Part shown: positions 44,183 to 53,982 of the stretch, in pieces | Layout of the letters: the number at the start of each line of letters is the position of its first letter | Position numbering within the stretch: position 1 is the first letter of the stretch | Assembly (NCBI RefSeq): GCF_000721605.1 | Contig: NZ_JOIZ01000016.1 | Coordinates: 1-64,000, forward strand | DNA: 64,000 nucleotides | Reading direction: 5' to 3' | Source of the DNA: Streptomyces sp. NRRL S-37 | Lineage (GTDB): Bacteria > Actinomycetota > Actinomycetes > Streptomycetales > Streptomycetaceae | Position numbers and translations under genes: made by a program | Notes under the pieces: generated by a model | The model's input: only the letters and a program-made list of their open reading frames with translations | Database searches by the model: none | Told to the model about the DNA's origin: nothing

Positions 44183-45671
44183 CCCGCGGCACCTCGGTGA
44201 CGCCCCAGACCACGAGGATCACGGGGGCCCCGTACAGCGCCCAGTCGCCGAAGCGGACGTAGGGCGTGGTGCCGTGGGCCAGGGGAACCTCGTACACCCG
44301 CGCGGCGGCGGTGTCCGTGCCGAGCCGCGCGCCGACGCGCTCCCCGCTCGGCCCGTACACCGCGGAGACGCCCGTCAGGGTCGCGTGCACCATCGGGCGG
44401 CCGGTCTCGGCGGCCCGCAGCGCGCCGAGCGAGGCGTGCTGCGCGGGCGCCCAGCTCTGCTGGAACGTCGACGTGGAGGACTGGGCGAGCAGCACCTCGG
44501 CGCCGTCCTCGGCGAGATGCCGGCTCATGTCGGGGAACGCGGACTCGAAGCACACCATCGGGCCGATCCGCAGCCCGCTCCCCGCGTCCATCACCACCTG
44601 CTCGGAGCCCTGCCGGCGGTCCTCGCCGGCCGCCTCGCCGACGGAGGTCGCCCAGCCCAGCAGGGAACGGGCCGGGACGTACTCGCCGAACGGGACCAGC
44701 CGCATCTTGTCGTACCGGTCGCCGGTCGGGCCGTCCGGGCCGATCAGCACCGAGCTCTTGTAGATACCGGGCTTGTCCGACCGCCGGGCGTCCACGTTGA
44801 CCAGGAGTCCGGCGCCCGTGTCGCGGGACAGCGCGGCCAGCCGCCGCGCGAGGTCGGGCCGGTCCCCGAGGTCGAAGCCGACGCTGCTCTCGCCCCAGAC
44901 GACCAGGTCCACGTCCTGCCCGGCGAGCTCGCGCGTGAGCCGTTCCTCGCGGTCGAAGCGGCGGTCCGCGCTGCCGGGCCCGGCGACGACGCCCGGCTGC
45001 ACGAGCGCGATCCGCACCCGGTCGTCGGTGCCGGGCCGGGGCGCGAGGACCCAGGCGGCGGAAGCGGCGGCGGCCGCGGCGACGAGCCCGGCCAGGGCGG
45101 GCACCCGGGCCCGCCGGACCGCGACCAGCACGGCCACGGCGACGTTCAGGACCACCACCAGGAAGCTGAGCAGCCACACTCCTCCGACCGACGCCAGCCG
45201 CAGCGCGGCCCCCACCTGCCACTGGCTCGCACCGAGCACGCCCCAGGGACCACCGAGCCCCTGCCAGGAGCGGACAAGTTCGATCACCAGCCACCCCGAC
45301 GGCACCACGACGAGCGCGGCCGCGACCCGCCCGCGCGACGGCACCCCGCCGAGCAGCCGCCGCACCAGCCACCCCCACGGCGCCCACAACGCGCCCAGCA
45401 GGGCGGCGATGACGAACGTGAACACGTGCAGATTCGGCAGCAGCCAGTGGTGCATGGCCAGCATGAAGCCGAACCCGCCCCACCAGCCGTCGAGGGCCGC
45501 CCGTTTTCCCGTGGGAGCGGTACGGGCCAGCAGCACCCACGGGACCAGGGCGACGTAGGCGAACCACCACAGGGACGGGGCGGGAAAGGCCAGGACGGGC
45601 AGGGCACCCACGAGCGCGGCGACGGCCGAGCGCCGCCAGGGGGAGGTGAGCCAGTGGCCGAGCGTCTTCAT
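44106..45671 (-). CDS. lnt: Apolipoprotein N-acyltransferase
   Basis: 521 residues. About six N-terminal membrane helices (10-205) and a C-terminal nitrilase-like domain (218-485) with the catalytic triad E261 (VVWGESSVGF), K322 (RYDKMRLVPFGEY) and C374 (MVCFESAFP). It adds the third acyl chain to lipoproteins after Lgt and Lsp. Streptomyces usually carry two lnt genes, so another copy may exist elsewhere. The 3' end overlaps the convergent oxidoreductase gene by 77 bp. Confidence 0.92.
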   Translation of the reverse strand: MKTLGHWLTSPWRRSAVAALVGALPVLAFPAPSLWWFAYVALVPWVLLARTAPTGKRAALDGWWGGFGFMLAMHHWLLPNLHVFTFVIAALLGALWAPWGWLVRRLLGGVPSRGRVAAALVVVPSGWLVIELVRSWQGLGGPWGVLGASQWQVGAALRLASVGGVWLLSFLVVVLNVAVAVLVAVRRARVPALAGLVAAAAAASAAWVLAPRPGTDDRVRIALVQPGVVAGPGSADRRFDREERLTRELAGQDVDLVVWGESSVGFDLGDRPDLARRLAALSRDTGAGLLVNVDARRSDKPGIYKSSVLIGPDGPTGDRYDKMRLVPFGEYVPARSLLGWATSVGEAAGEDRRQGSEQVVMDAGSGLRIGPMVCFESAFPDMSRHLAEDGAEVLLAQSSTSTFQQSWAPAQHASLGALRAAETGRPMVHATLTGVSAVYGPSGERVGARLGTDTAAARVYEVPLAHGTTPYVRFGDWALYGAPVILVVWGVTEVPRVRRGARGPLAPPARTAHGSPARPGR

Positions 45672-45741
45672 AGGCGGCTCCCTACCCCGTGGTGCCTCCA
45701 GTGTGCGTCCCCCTGGTGATCCGGGACAGCGCACGCCGGGG

Positions 45742-46245
45742 TCAGCCGGTCACAGGAGCCGTCCGCCGGTCGGACGGGCGGCGCCACTTCTCCCGTACGA
45801 CCACCTCGCTCAGCCGCCAGCCGTCGTCCGTGCGCAGCATCGCGAAGGCGCACCGGCCGCCGCACACGAAGTCCGGAGCGGCGAGGGCGCCGTCCTGCCC
45901 GGCGCGGCCCATCGGATTGACGTAGTCGGCCTGCACCTGGGCCGTGTCGCCGGTGTCCTGCTCCCAGACCCCGAACCGCACCCGCCGGTTGACGATCAGG
46001 TGCTGCCGCACGGGGAAGCCCCCAAGACGGTCCGCCAGCCATCCGGCCACCGCCCGGGCGCTGCCCTCGATGCCGCCGGCCGAGCGGTAGTCCGCCCGCC
46101 CGTCCGGGGTGAACAGCCCCCGGTACGCCTCCCAGTCACCGTCGTCCACGGCCACCGCGTACTCGGTGACGAGCCCGTCCACGGCCAGCCGGTCCCGCAC
46201 GGTCGCGAGCTCCACACGCTGCGTCATCGGCTCAGTGTTGGCCAT
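45742..46245 (-). CDS. SnoaL-like/NTF2-fold protein
   Basis: About 167 residues from the ATG at 46245; an ATG at 46227 is possible. It has an NTF2-like fold of the SnoaL-like group: VDGLVTEYAVAVDDGDWEAYRGLFTPDGRADY, HLIVNRRVRFG and FAMLRTDDGWRLSEVVVREKWR. Members include dehydratases, cyclases and non-enzymatic pockets; substrate unknown. Confidence 0.8.
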   Translation of the reverse strand: MANTEPMTQRVELATVRDRLAVDGLVTEYAVAVDDGDWEAYRGLFTPDGRADYRSAGGIEGSARAVAGWLADRLGGFPVRQHLIVNRRVRFGVWEQDTGDTAQVQADYVNPMGRAGQDGALAAPDFVCGGRCAFAMLRTDDGWRLSEVVVREKWRRPSDRRTAPVTG

Positions 46246-46320
46246 GGCACGTGCGCAGCCAAGGGGCGTGCGCGGATATTCGCTGGCCTTCGCCCTGTCG
46301 CGCGGCCGAGGCTGTACGCC

Positions 46321-46932
46321 GTGAACGATCAGCAGACCGCACAGCACCCGAAGTTCGAGGTGCGCGCCCGCCACACCGGGTCCACCCTCACCGTCTACCA
46401 GGCCTACCGCCCGAAAATAGGCCACGCGGCGGCACGCCACGGCCGCTTCCCGGCGTCGTGGAGCAGGGAGCGCATGACGTGGATCAAGCCGTCGTTCCTG
46501 TGGATGATGTACCGCTGCGGGTGGGGCACGAAGAAGGACCAGGAGACCGTGCTGGCCGTGGAGATCAGCCGGGAGGGTTTCGTGTGGGCGCTGCGGAACG
46601 CGTGTTTGTCGCACTACGTGCCCGCCCTGCACGGTGACGGCGGCACCTGGAAGCGGGAGCTGCGGATGGCGCCCGCGCGGGTGCAGTGGGACCCGGAGCG
46701 GGATCTGCGTCTCGACCCGTTGCCGTACCGCTCGCTCCAGCTGGGGCTCGCCGGGGAGGCGGCCGCGCGGTACGCGGACGAGTGGATCGTGGGCATCGAG
46801 GACGTGACACCGCTCGCCGCCGAGCTCCGCGCCCTGGTGCGGGAGGGGGAGCTCGGCCGTGCGGCCGGGCTGCTGCCCGAGGAGCGCCCATACCCCCTCG
46901 ACGACGAGGTGCTCGCGCATCTGCGAGCCTGA
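46321..46932 (+). CDS. DUF4291 family protein
   Basis: 203 residues from the GTG at 46321. The family signature is clear: TLTVYQAYRPKIGHAAARHGRF, RMTWIKPSFLWMMYRCGWG and VQWDPERDLRLDPLPYRSLQLGL. The family is widespread and uncharacterised; a nucleic-acid or ADP-ribose-related fold has been suggested, but I cannot support it here. No ribosome site is obvious, so it may be leaderless. Confidence 0.82.
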   Translation: MNDQQTAQHPKFEVRARHTGSTLTVYQAYRPKIGHAAARHGRFPASWSRERMTWIKPSFLWMMYRCGWGTKKDQETVLAVEISREGFVWALRNACLSHYVPALHGDGGTWKRELRMAPARVQWDPERDLRLDPLPYRSLQLGLAGEAAARYADEWIVGIEDVTPLAAELRALVREGELGRAAGLLPEERPYPLDDEVLAHLRA

Positions 46933-46977
46933 GGATCCTCGTCCCGCGATCTTCGCGCTCTTCGCCTGGAGGTACTC

Positions 46978-47718
46978 ATGAAGCGTCTCGTCACGGTGGT
47001 CACCGGCGGCAGCCGGGGAATCGGTGCCGCGACCTGTCTGCGGCTCGCGGCGGAGGGGCACGACGTGGCGGTGAACTACGTCCGGGACGCCGCGGCCGCC
47101 GAGGACGTGGCGGAGAGGGTGCGGGCGGCCGGGGTGCGGGCCGTGACCGTGCGCGCGGACACGTCCGTCGAGGCGGACGCCGACCGTCTCTTCGAGGTGG
47201 CGGAGCGGGAACTCGGGCCGCTGACGGGACTGGTGAACAACGCGGCGGTGACGGGGCCGCTGGGGCGGTTCACCGAGGTCGGGACGGACGTCCTGCGACG
47301 GGTCGTCGACGTCAACCTCATCGGCACGCTGCTGTGCTCACGGCGGGCGGCGCAGCTCATGACGCCCCGGGGTGAGGGCGTGATCGTGAACATCTCCTCG
47401 GGGGCCGCCACCCTGGGCAGTCCCGGCGAGTACGTCCACTACGCGGCGACCAAGGCCGCCGTCGACGCCCTCACCCTCGGTCTGGCCAAGGAGCTGGGTC
47501 CGGACGGCGTCCGCGTCAACGCGGTCGCGCCGGGACTGATCGACACGGAGATGCACGCCGCGATGGGGGCTCCGGACCGTGTCCGGGAGATGGCCGGGAG
47601 CATCCCGCTGCGGCGGGCGGGACAGGCCGAGGAGATCGCGGCGGCCGTGGCGTGGCTGATGTCGCCGGAGGCCTCGTACACCACGGGGACGGTGCTGCGA
47701 GTGGCGGGCGGGCGCTGA
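46978..47718 (+). CDS. Short-chain dehydrogenase/reductase
   Basis: 246 residues. NAD(P)-binding TGGSRGIG (9-16), NNAA in place of NNAG (87-90), catalytic S140 or S141, Y155 and K159 (EYVHYAATKA). GGAGG precedes the ATG. It stands alone between DUF4291 and a small minus-strand gene. Substrate unknown. Confidence 0.87.
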   Translation: MKRLVTVVTGGSRGIGAATCLRLAAEGHDVAVNYVRDAAAAEDVAERVRAAGVRAVTVRADTSVEADADRLFEVAERELGPLTGLVNNAAVTGPLGRFTEVGTDVLRRVVDVNLIGTLLCSRRAAQLMTPRGEGVIVNISSGAATLGSPGEYVHYAATKAAVDALTLGLAKELGPDGVRVNAVAPGLIDTEMHAAMGAPDRVREMAGSIPLRRAGQAEEIAAAVAWLMSPEASYTTGTVLRVAGGR

Positions 47719-47736
47719 GCCGCGGCGCGGGGAGGG

Positions 47737-47916
47737 TCAGGCCGCCTTGACGACGCGGCCGCGGATCGCCGCCGCCCACTCGACCACCAGCAGTTCGTAC
47801 TGCTCGCGTTCCTGGGCGGACAGGGACCCGCCCGCGCGCAGCCAGAGCGCGCGGATCTGCTCGTTGATTTCGGCGGCGGACCGCACGGAACCAGGGGTCA
47901 CTAAATCGGGGGACAT
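47737..47916 (-). CDS. Small conserved protein (59 residues)
   Basis: A 59-residue ORF begins MSPDLVTPGS. Its second half is helical and amphipathic (EINEQIRALWLRAGGSLSAQ, then EREQYELLVVEWAAAIRG), ending RVVKAA. TAGGCT ends 7 nt before the ATG, indicating a leaderless mRNA. I recognise it as a small Streptomyces-conserved protein of unknown role. It is too short for ordinary ORF cut-offs. Confidence 0.72.
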   Translation of the reverse strand: MSPDLVTPGSVRSAAEINEQIRALWLRAGGSLSAQEREQYELLVVEWAAAIRGRVVKAA

Positions 47917-48052
47917 GCGGACAAGCCTAGGGCCAGGGACTGACAGTGCGCTACCGGACGGCTACGCGCACCGTATGTCTTCGGTCACGTGCCCGAGTCA
48001 CGTTTCCGCCGGGGCACCGTTCCCGACGGGGAGGTGCGGGCCCCGTCGCGGC

Positions 48053-48928
48053 TCAGCCCGCCGACTCCGCCGCGTGCGGGCTGAGGGTGCCCATGGCGAC
48101 CAGCACGATGATGACGATGCCGAGCGCGATGCGGTACCAGACGAAGGGCATGAAGCTCTTGGTCGAGATGAACTTCATGAACCAGGCGATCACCGCGTAC
48201 CCGACGGCGAAGGCGATCACCGTCGCGAAGAGCGTCGGACCCCAGGAGACGTGCCCGCCCTCCGCGGCGTCCTTCAGTTCGAACGCGCCGGAGGCCAGCA
48301 CCGCGGGGACGGCGAGGAGGAAGGAGTAGCGGGCCGCGGCCTCGCGCCGGTAGCCCATGAACAGACCGCCGCTGATGGTGGCGCCGGAGCGGGAGACGCC
48401 CGGGATGAGGGCCATGGCCTGGCAGACGCCGTAGATCAGACCGTCCTTGACGCTCAGGTCCTTCAGTTCCTTGCGCTCCTTGGCCACGCGGTGCCGGCCG
48501 CCGCTCTCGCTCCGTGCCGCGAGGCGGTCGGCGACGCCGAGCACGATGCCCATGCCGATCAGCATCGCCGCGGTGAGCCGCAGATCGCGGAACGGGCCCT
48601 CGATCTGGTCCTTGAGCGTCACCCCGAGCACACCGATCGGGATCGAGCCGACGATGACGAGCCAGCCCATGCGCGCGTCCTGGTCGCGGCGCATCTCCTT
48701 GTTCGTCAGCGAGCGGGTCCAGGCCGACAGGATCCGCCCGATGTCCTTGCGGAAGTAGATCAGGACCGCGGTCTCCGTGCCGATCTGGGTGATCGCGGTG
48801 AAGGCCGCGCCCGGGTCCTCCCAGCCGGAGAAGGCCGCGGTCAGCCGCAGGTGCGCGCTGGAGGAGACGGGCAGGAACTCGGTCAGCCCCTGGACGAGTC
48901 CGAGGATGAGTGATTCGAACCAAGACAT
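48053..48928 (-). CDS. uppP: Undecaprenyl-diphosphatase (BacA/UppP)
   Basis: 291 residues and about eight membrane segments. Catalytic motifs are present: GLTEFLPVSSSAHLRL near residues 13-28 (Glu and Ser of the active site) and PGVSRSGATISGG (the Arg-Ser motif). It removes a phosphate from undecaprenyl diphosphate, recycling the carrier for peptidoglycan and wall glycan synthesis, and gives bacitracin tolerance when overexpressed. Confidence 0.95.
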   Translation of the reverse strand: MSWFESLILGLVQGLTEFLPVSSSAHLRLTAAFSGWEDPGAAFTAITQIGTETAVLIYFRKDIGRILSAWTRSLTNKEMRRDQDARMGWLVIVGSIPIGVLGVTLKDQIEGPFRDLRLTAAMLIGMGIVLGVADRLAARSESGGRHRVAKERKELKDLSVKDGLIYGVCQAMALIPGVSRSGATISGGLFMGYRREAAARYSFLLAVPAVLASGAFELKDAAEGGHVSWGPTLFATVIAFAVGYAVIAWFMKFISTKSFMPFVWYRIALGIVIIVLVAMGTLSPHAAESAG

Positions 48929-49094
48929 GAGGTAGCGGAGTCCAAGTGCCGATCGTGGGACGGGCGACGGCGCACCGCACCGCCGTGAGCGGTGATCGAT
49001 GATCGGGCGCGCCGAGGGGGAAGCGTAGCGCCCCAAGATGAACAGTCCCGCCACAGGGGCTCCACGGCCCCTCCCTCGGTGGAGAGCCGGCGGT

Positions 49095-49565
49095 TCAGGC
49101 CGCCGTGGGGCCGCTCACCGTCCACCCCGGCGCCTGCGGGTGCGAGGTCAGGTCCTCGTGACGCGCCTCGTCGCCGCAGGCCCGGCAGGTGACGACCGGG
49201 ACGAACTCGTTGCCGCAGGCGTGCTCGAGCACCATGGGCAGGTCGCCGTCCTGGTGCAGATGGCGGTCGCCCCACTCCTTGAGGGTCAGCAGGACGGGCT
49301 CCAGTTCCAGCCCCGCCCGGGTGGGCCGGTACTCGAAGCGCTGCGGGCGCTCACTGTAGGGGTGCTTGACCAGGATCCCGGCGTCGACCAGCCGCCGCAG
49401 CCGGGTGGCCAGGATGTCGCGCGGAGCGCCGATGTTGCGCACCAGCTGGTCGAAGCGGCCGTTGCCCAGGCACACCTCGCGCAGAACCAGCAGGGAGTAC
49501 TTCTCGCCGACCAGCGCGAGCGTATCGGCGATCGAGCAGGGACGCGGGTCTTTGGAGGCGGCCAT
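49095..49565 (-). CDS. HxlR family transcriptional regulator
   Basis: 156 residues. The HxlR winged helix spans about 8-105 (CSIADTLALVGEKYSLLVLREV, IGAPRDILATRLRRLVDAGIL, EYRPTRAGLELEPVL). The extra C-terminus has a Cys cluster (EHACGNE and TCRACGDEA), possibly a zinc knuckle. Divergent from a thiolase, with repeats between them, so it likely controls both. Confidence 0.87.
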   Translation of the reverse strand: MAASKDPRPCSIADTLALVGEKYSLLVLREVCLGNGRFDQLVRNIGAPRDILATRLRRLVDAGILVKHPYSERPQRFEYRPTRAGLELEPVLLTLKEWGDRHLHQDGDLPMVLEHACGNEFVPVVTCRACGDEARHEDLTSHPQAPGWTVSGPTAA

Positions 49566-49587
49566 ACGGCCGAGTCTAGAGGAGGGT

Positions 49588-49615
49588 TTGCTTTTCCAAC
49601 TGACAGGGCTATGGT
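49588..49615 (+). promoter_or_regulatory. Promoter of the thiolase gene
   Basis: TTGCTT (49588-49593), 16 bp, then TATGGT (49610-49615). Transcription starts about 49622, just upstream of the direct repeats. Confidence 0.55.
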
Positions 49616-49657
49616 GAGTTCGGATTTCCTACTCACCGGCACTTTCCTACTCACCGG
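49613..49657. promoter_or_regulatory. HxlR-type operator: direct repeats plus dyad
   Basis: TTTCCTACTCACCGG occurs twice exactly (49625-49639 and 49643-49657), with 18-bp spacing. GGTGAGT (49613-49619) is the complement of ACTCACC in the first repeat, giving a dyad. The array lies just downstream of the -10 box. Confidence 0.7.
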
Positions 49658-49697
49658 TACGTCGTCCTGAACCGGTCCCGGCCAAGGAGGCCCACCC

Positions 49698-50867
49698 ATG
49701 CGTGACGCGGTCGTCGTCGAAGCCGTACGCACCCCCATCGGCAAGGGCAAACCGCAGGGCGCCCTCGCCCATGTCCACCCCGTCGAACTCCTCGCCCACA
49801 CCCTGCGCGCCCTCGTCGAGCGCTCCGGCGTGGACCCCGCGCTGATCGACGACGTCATCGGCGGCACCGTCGACCAGGTCGGCGAGCAGGCCATGAACAC
49901 CACCCGCTACGCCGTCCTCTCCGCCGGTCTGCCGGAGTCCGTCCCGGCCACCACCGTGGACCGCCAGTGCGGCTCCTCCCAGCAGGCCGTGCACTTCGCG
50001 GCGCAAGGGGTCATGTCCGGTGCGTACGACCTCGCCGTCGCCTGCGGCGTGGAGTCCATGAGCCGGGTGCCGATGTGGTCCAACGTGCCCGCCGGCCAGG
50101 ACCCCTTCGGTCCCGGAGTCGCCGGGCGCTACCCGGAAGGGCTCGTCCCGCAGGGCATCAGCGCCGAACTCATCGCCGCCAAGTGGTCGATCGGCCGCGA
50201 GCGGATGGACGCCTTCGCCGTCTCCTCGCACCGCAAGGCCGCCGCGGCCTGGGACGCCGGACTGTTCGACGCCGAGGTCGCACCGCTCGACGGCGTCACC
50301 CGTGACGAGTGCGTACGGCCGGACAGCACCACCGAGACCCTGGCCGGCCTGCGGCCCGCCTACCACGACCCGGTCTTCGCCGAGCGCTTCCCGCAGATCG
50401 AGTGGAACGTCACCGCGGGCAACGCCAGCCCCGTCAACGACGGCGCCTCCGCCGTGCTCATCACGTCGAGCGAGACCGCCGCCCGCCTCGGCCTGCGCCC
50501 CCTCGCCCGGCTGCACAGCTTCGCCGTCACCGGCTCCGACCCGCTGCTGATGCTCACCGGCGTCGTCCCGGCCACCGAGAAGGTGCTGCGCCGCGCCTCC
50601 CTGTCGCTCGACGACATCGACCTGTTCGAGGTCAACGAGGCGTTCTCCAGTGTGGTCCTGGCCTGGCAGCAGGAGACCGGCGTCGATCTGGCCCGGGTCA
50701 ACGTGCACGGCGGCGCCCTCGCCCTCGGCCACCCGCTCGGCGCCAGCGGCACCCGGCTGACCACGACCCTGGTCCACGCGATGCGCGAACGCGGCGCCCG
50801 CTACGCCCTGCAGACCATGTGCGAGGCCGGCGGGCTCGCCAACGCGATGATCCTGGAGCGGGTCTGA
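49698..50867 (+). CDS. Acetyl-CoA acyltransferase (thiolase)
   Basis: 389 residues. Catalytic residues: C91 (VDRQCGSS), H345 (ALGHPLGASG) and C375 (MCEAGGLANA). It is a biosynthetic or degradative thiolase of FadA/steroid-thiolase type, cleaving 3-ketoacyl-CoA or condensing two acyl-CoAs. Its promoter region carries likely HxlR sites, so expression is probably regulated by a metabolite. Confidence 0.93.
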   Translation: MRDAVVVEAVRTPIGKGKPQGALAHVHPVELLAHTLRALVERSGVDPALIDDVIGGTVDQVGEQAMNTTRYAVLSAGLPESVPATTVDRQCGSSQQAVHFAAQGVMSGAYDLAVACGVESMSRVPMWSNVPAGQDPFGPGVAGRYPEGLVPQGISAELIAAKWSIGRERMDAFAVSSHRKAAAAWDAGLFDAEVAPLDGVTRDECVRPDSTTETLAGLRPAYHDPVFAERFPQIEWNVTAGNASPVNDGASAVLITSSETAARLGLRPLARLHSFAVTGSDPLLMLTGVVPATEKVLRRASLSLDDIDLFEVNEAFSSVVLAWQQETGVDLARVNVHGGALALGHPLGASGTRLTTTLVHAMRERGARYALQTMCEAGGLANAMILERV

Positions 50868-50883
50868 CGCACCGCCGGCCGGC

Positions 50884-51657
50884 TCACCGTCCGCGTAGCC
50901 GGTGCCGCTTGCGCCACGCCACCACCGCGCCCGCCAGACCCGGTACGGCGATGCAGGCCAGCGCGATCAGGAAGGCCGGGGACGTCGGCGTCGACGCGCG
51001 GGCGCCGGCCACCACGTAGGCGGCGGTGTTCGGGACCGACCCGAGCGCCGTCGCCAGCAGGAACGGCAGCAGGCCCATACGGGAGACCGCGGCGCAGTAG
51101 TTCGAGGCGGCGAACGGGATGCCCGGGAACAGCCGGGCCGCCAGCATCGAGCGGAAGCCGTGCCGGCTCAGCTGGTCGTCCGCGGCCTTCAGCCAGCGTC
51201 CGCGCAGCAGCGGACGGAGCGCCTCCTGGCCGAGGGCCCGCCCCAGGCAGAAGGCCAGCCCGGCGCCCAGCACCGTGCCGCCCAGCGCCGCGCCCAGGCC
51301 GAGCTGGGAGCCGAACAGCGCGCCCGCGGCGAGGTTCAGCAACGGGCGCGGCACGAACGCCACCGTGCACACCCCGTAGGCCGCCGCGTACGCCACGACC
51401 GCGGCGGCCCCGCCGAGCTGTGCGGGCCAGCCGTCGGTCAGCAGCCGCTGCGGCTCGAACGCGAGCACCAGCGACGCGGCGGTGACGAGGAGCACGACGA
51501 GCAGGGACAGCCGTGACCGGGGCGACAGCAGGATTCTGGCGCACCGGGCGGCGAATCCGGTGGCCGTGGCCGGCGGCAGTGGCGCGGCGAGGTTCGTGGC
51601 GGTGGCCCGGGGAGAGGCCGTGGCGGTGCCCCCAGAGCGGTTGGTGGCATCGAGCAT
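50884..51657 (-). CDS. TVP38/SNARE-associated (VTT domain) membrane protein
   Basis: 257 residues. A hydrophilic N-terminus (1-45) precedes five or six membrane segments. The VTT core reads FVPRPLLNLAAGALFGSQLG, FCLGRALGQEAL and RLFPGIPFAASNYCAAVSRM. Related DedA/VTT proteins move lipids such as undecaprenyl phosphate; the substrate here is unknown. TAGTGT lies 8 nt before the ATG on its strand, suggesting a leaderless mRNA. Confidence 0.83.
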   Translation of the reverse strand: MLDATNRSGGTATASPRATATNLAAPLPPATATGFAARCARILLSPRSRLSLLVVLLVTAASLVLAFEPQRLLTDGWPAQLGGAAAVVAYAAAYGVCTVAFVPRPLLNLAAGALFGSQLGLGAALGGTVLGAGLAFCLGRALGQEALRPLLRGRWLKAADDQLSRHGFRSMLAARLFPGIPFAASNYCAAVSRMGLLPFLLATALGSVPNTAAYVVAGARASTPTSPAFLIALACIAVPGLAGAVVAWRKRHRLRGR

Positions 51658-51706
51658 TCGGTGACACTAACCGACAAATATGTGTGATCGCCGTAGTGTT
51701 CGTCTC

Positions 51707-52435
51707 ATGCGCGTCACAGAGGACGGTACGGCGACGCCACGGGTGCCGGGCAGTCCGCTCGCCGACATGGTGCTGGAGCGGCTCACCGCCGCGTACGGGC
51801 CGGCGGCGGACCCGGAACGGGCCGTGGCGATGCGCGCCTACATGAAGGACGTCGCCCCCTTCCTCGGCCTGACCACCCCGGTCCGCCGCGCCCTGTCCCG
51901 CACGGTCGTGGCCGGGCTGCCCCGCCCCGATGAGGCCGACTGCGCGGCCGTCGCCCTGCGCTGCTGGGAGCTGCCCGAGCGCGAGTACCAGTACTTCGCC
52001 GTGGACTACCTGCGCCGTCACGTACGGCACTGCTCCTCGGGCTTCCTACCCGTCGCCCGGCACCTCGTCACCACGGTCCCCTGGTGGGACACCGTCGACC
52101 TGCTCGCCGCGCACGTCGTCGGGGCGCTGGTCGCCGCCGACCGGAGCCTGGCCGCCGAGATGGACGAGTGGATCGGCGACGACGACCTGTGGCTCGCCCG
52201 CACCGCCCTGCTCCACCAACTGCGGTACAAGGAGCGCACCGACACCGCGCGCCTCTTCGATTACTGCCTGCGCCGGTCGGGCCATCCGGACTTCTTCGTC
52301 CGCAAGGCCATCGGCTGGTGCCTGCGCGAGTACGCCAAGACCGACCCCGACGCCGTACGGTCCTTCCTGGCGCGCGAGCAGGGACGGTTCGCTCCGCTGT
52401 CGGTACGGGAGGCGATGAAGAACATCGGCGCGTAG
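51707..52435 (+). CDS. DNA alkylation repair (AlkD-like HEAT) protein
   Basis: 242 residues from the ATG at 51707, 7 nt after TAGTGT (51694-51699). The AlkD superfamily pattern is clear: MRAYMKDVAPFLGLTTPVRRALSR, REYQYFAVDYLRRH, WWDTVDLLAAHVVG and HPDFFVRKAIGWCLREYAKTDP, in tandem HEAT-like helical pairs. AlkD is a glycosylase that removes bulky or cationic alkyl adducts. Active-site identity here needs alignment. It shares a short divergent promoter region with the VTT gene. Confidence 0.88.
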   Translation: MRVTEDGTATPRVPGSPLADMVLERLTAAYGPAADPERAVAMRAYMKDVAPFLGLTTPVRRALSRTVVAGLPRPDEADCAAVALRCWELPEREYQYFAVDYLRRHVRHCSSGFLPVARHLVTTVPWWDTVDLLAAHVVGALVAADRSLAAEMDEWIGDDDLWLARTALLHQLRYKERTDTARLFDYCLRRSGHPDFFVRKAIGWCLREYAKTDPDAVRSFLAREQGRFAPLSVREAMKNIGA

Positions 52436-52478
52436 GGGCGGCGCGGAAAACCATTCGACGCGGGGCGAGTCGTCGACG

Positions 52479-52592
52479 ATGATCGACGACATGTTCCGGT
52501 ACGCCTTCCACCTCGCAGCGTCCGCGGTCGCGGATGCCCCGAAGGCTGCCGTTCCCGTCTTCCTCGCCGCAGTCGACGGCGCCCGAAGCTGA
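52479..52592 (+). CDS. Possible small ORF in the tuf3 leader (37 residues)
   Basis: An ATG at 52479 opens [20 protein letters not shown], followed by 17 codons to a TGA at 52590-52592. The stop lies at the left arm of the hairpin that follows. It has no clear ribosome site and may be chance, but its position between the AlkD-like gene and the hairpin before tuf3 is suggestive of a leader ORF. Confidence 0.3.
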   Translation: MIDDMFRYAFHLAASAVADAPKAAVPVFLAAVDGARS

Positions 52593-52633
52593 CCCTCCCC
52601 GGATCGTCCGGCGGACCCCCCAGGGGGAGGGTC
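52591..52633 (+). terminator. Hairpin between the AlkD-like gene and tuf3
   Basis: A perfect 10-bp inverted repeat GACCCTCCCC/GGGGAGGGTC (52591-52600 with 52624-52633). It may terminate the upstream gene or attenuate tuf3. The loop resembles 6681-6705 in sequence (CCGGATC-GTCCGG-GGACCCCC). Confidence 0.55.
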
Positions 52634-52737
52634 GGCCAGGTTCCTGGGGTCCCCGTCCCGGCCGCGTGCCGATCCGCCGCGCCCGGGGCCGTCACGCGTC
52701 ACCACGCGTCATCACCGAGAGGCTTCGAGGTACCGCC

Positions 52738-53907
<1,170 letters not shown>

Positions 53908-53913
53908 GCGGCG

Positions 53914-53957
53914 GAACGGCCGCCCGCCCCCGTACAGGGGGGGGCGGGCGGCCGTTC
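53914..53957 (+). terminator. Hairpin terminator of tuf3
   Basis: A perfect 18-bp inverted repeat (53914-53931 with 53940-53957) with an 8-nt loop, 7 bp after the tuf3 stop. No T-run. Confidence 0.88.
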
Positions 53958-53982
53958 GTACGGGCGACGGCACAATGGGACG

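Noticed and set aside
45646..46320. Extended start for the DUF4291 protein
   Set aside because: The extension lies antisense to the SnoaL gene; the family begins near the GTG at 46321.
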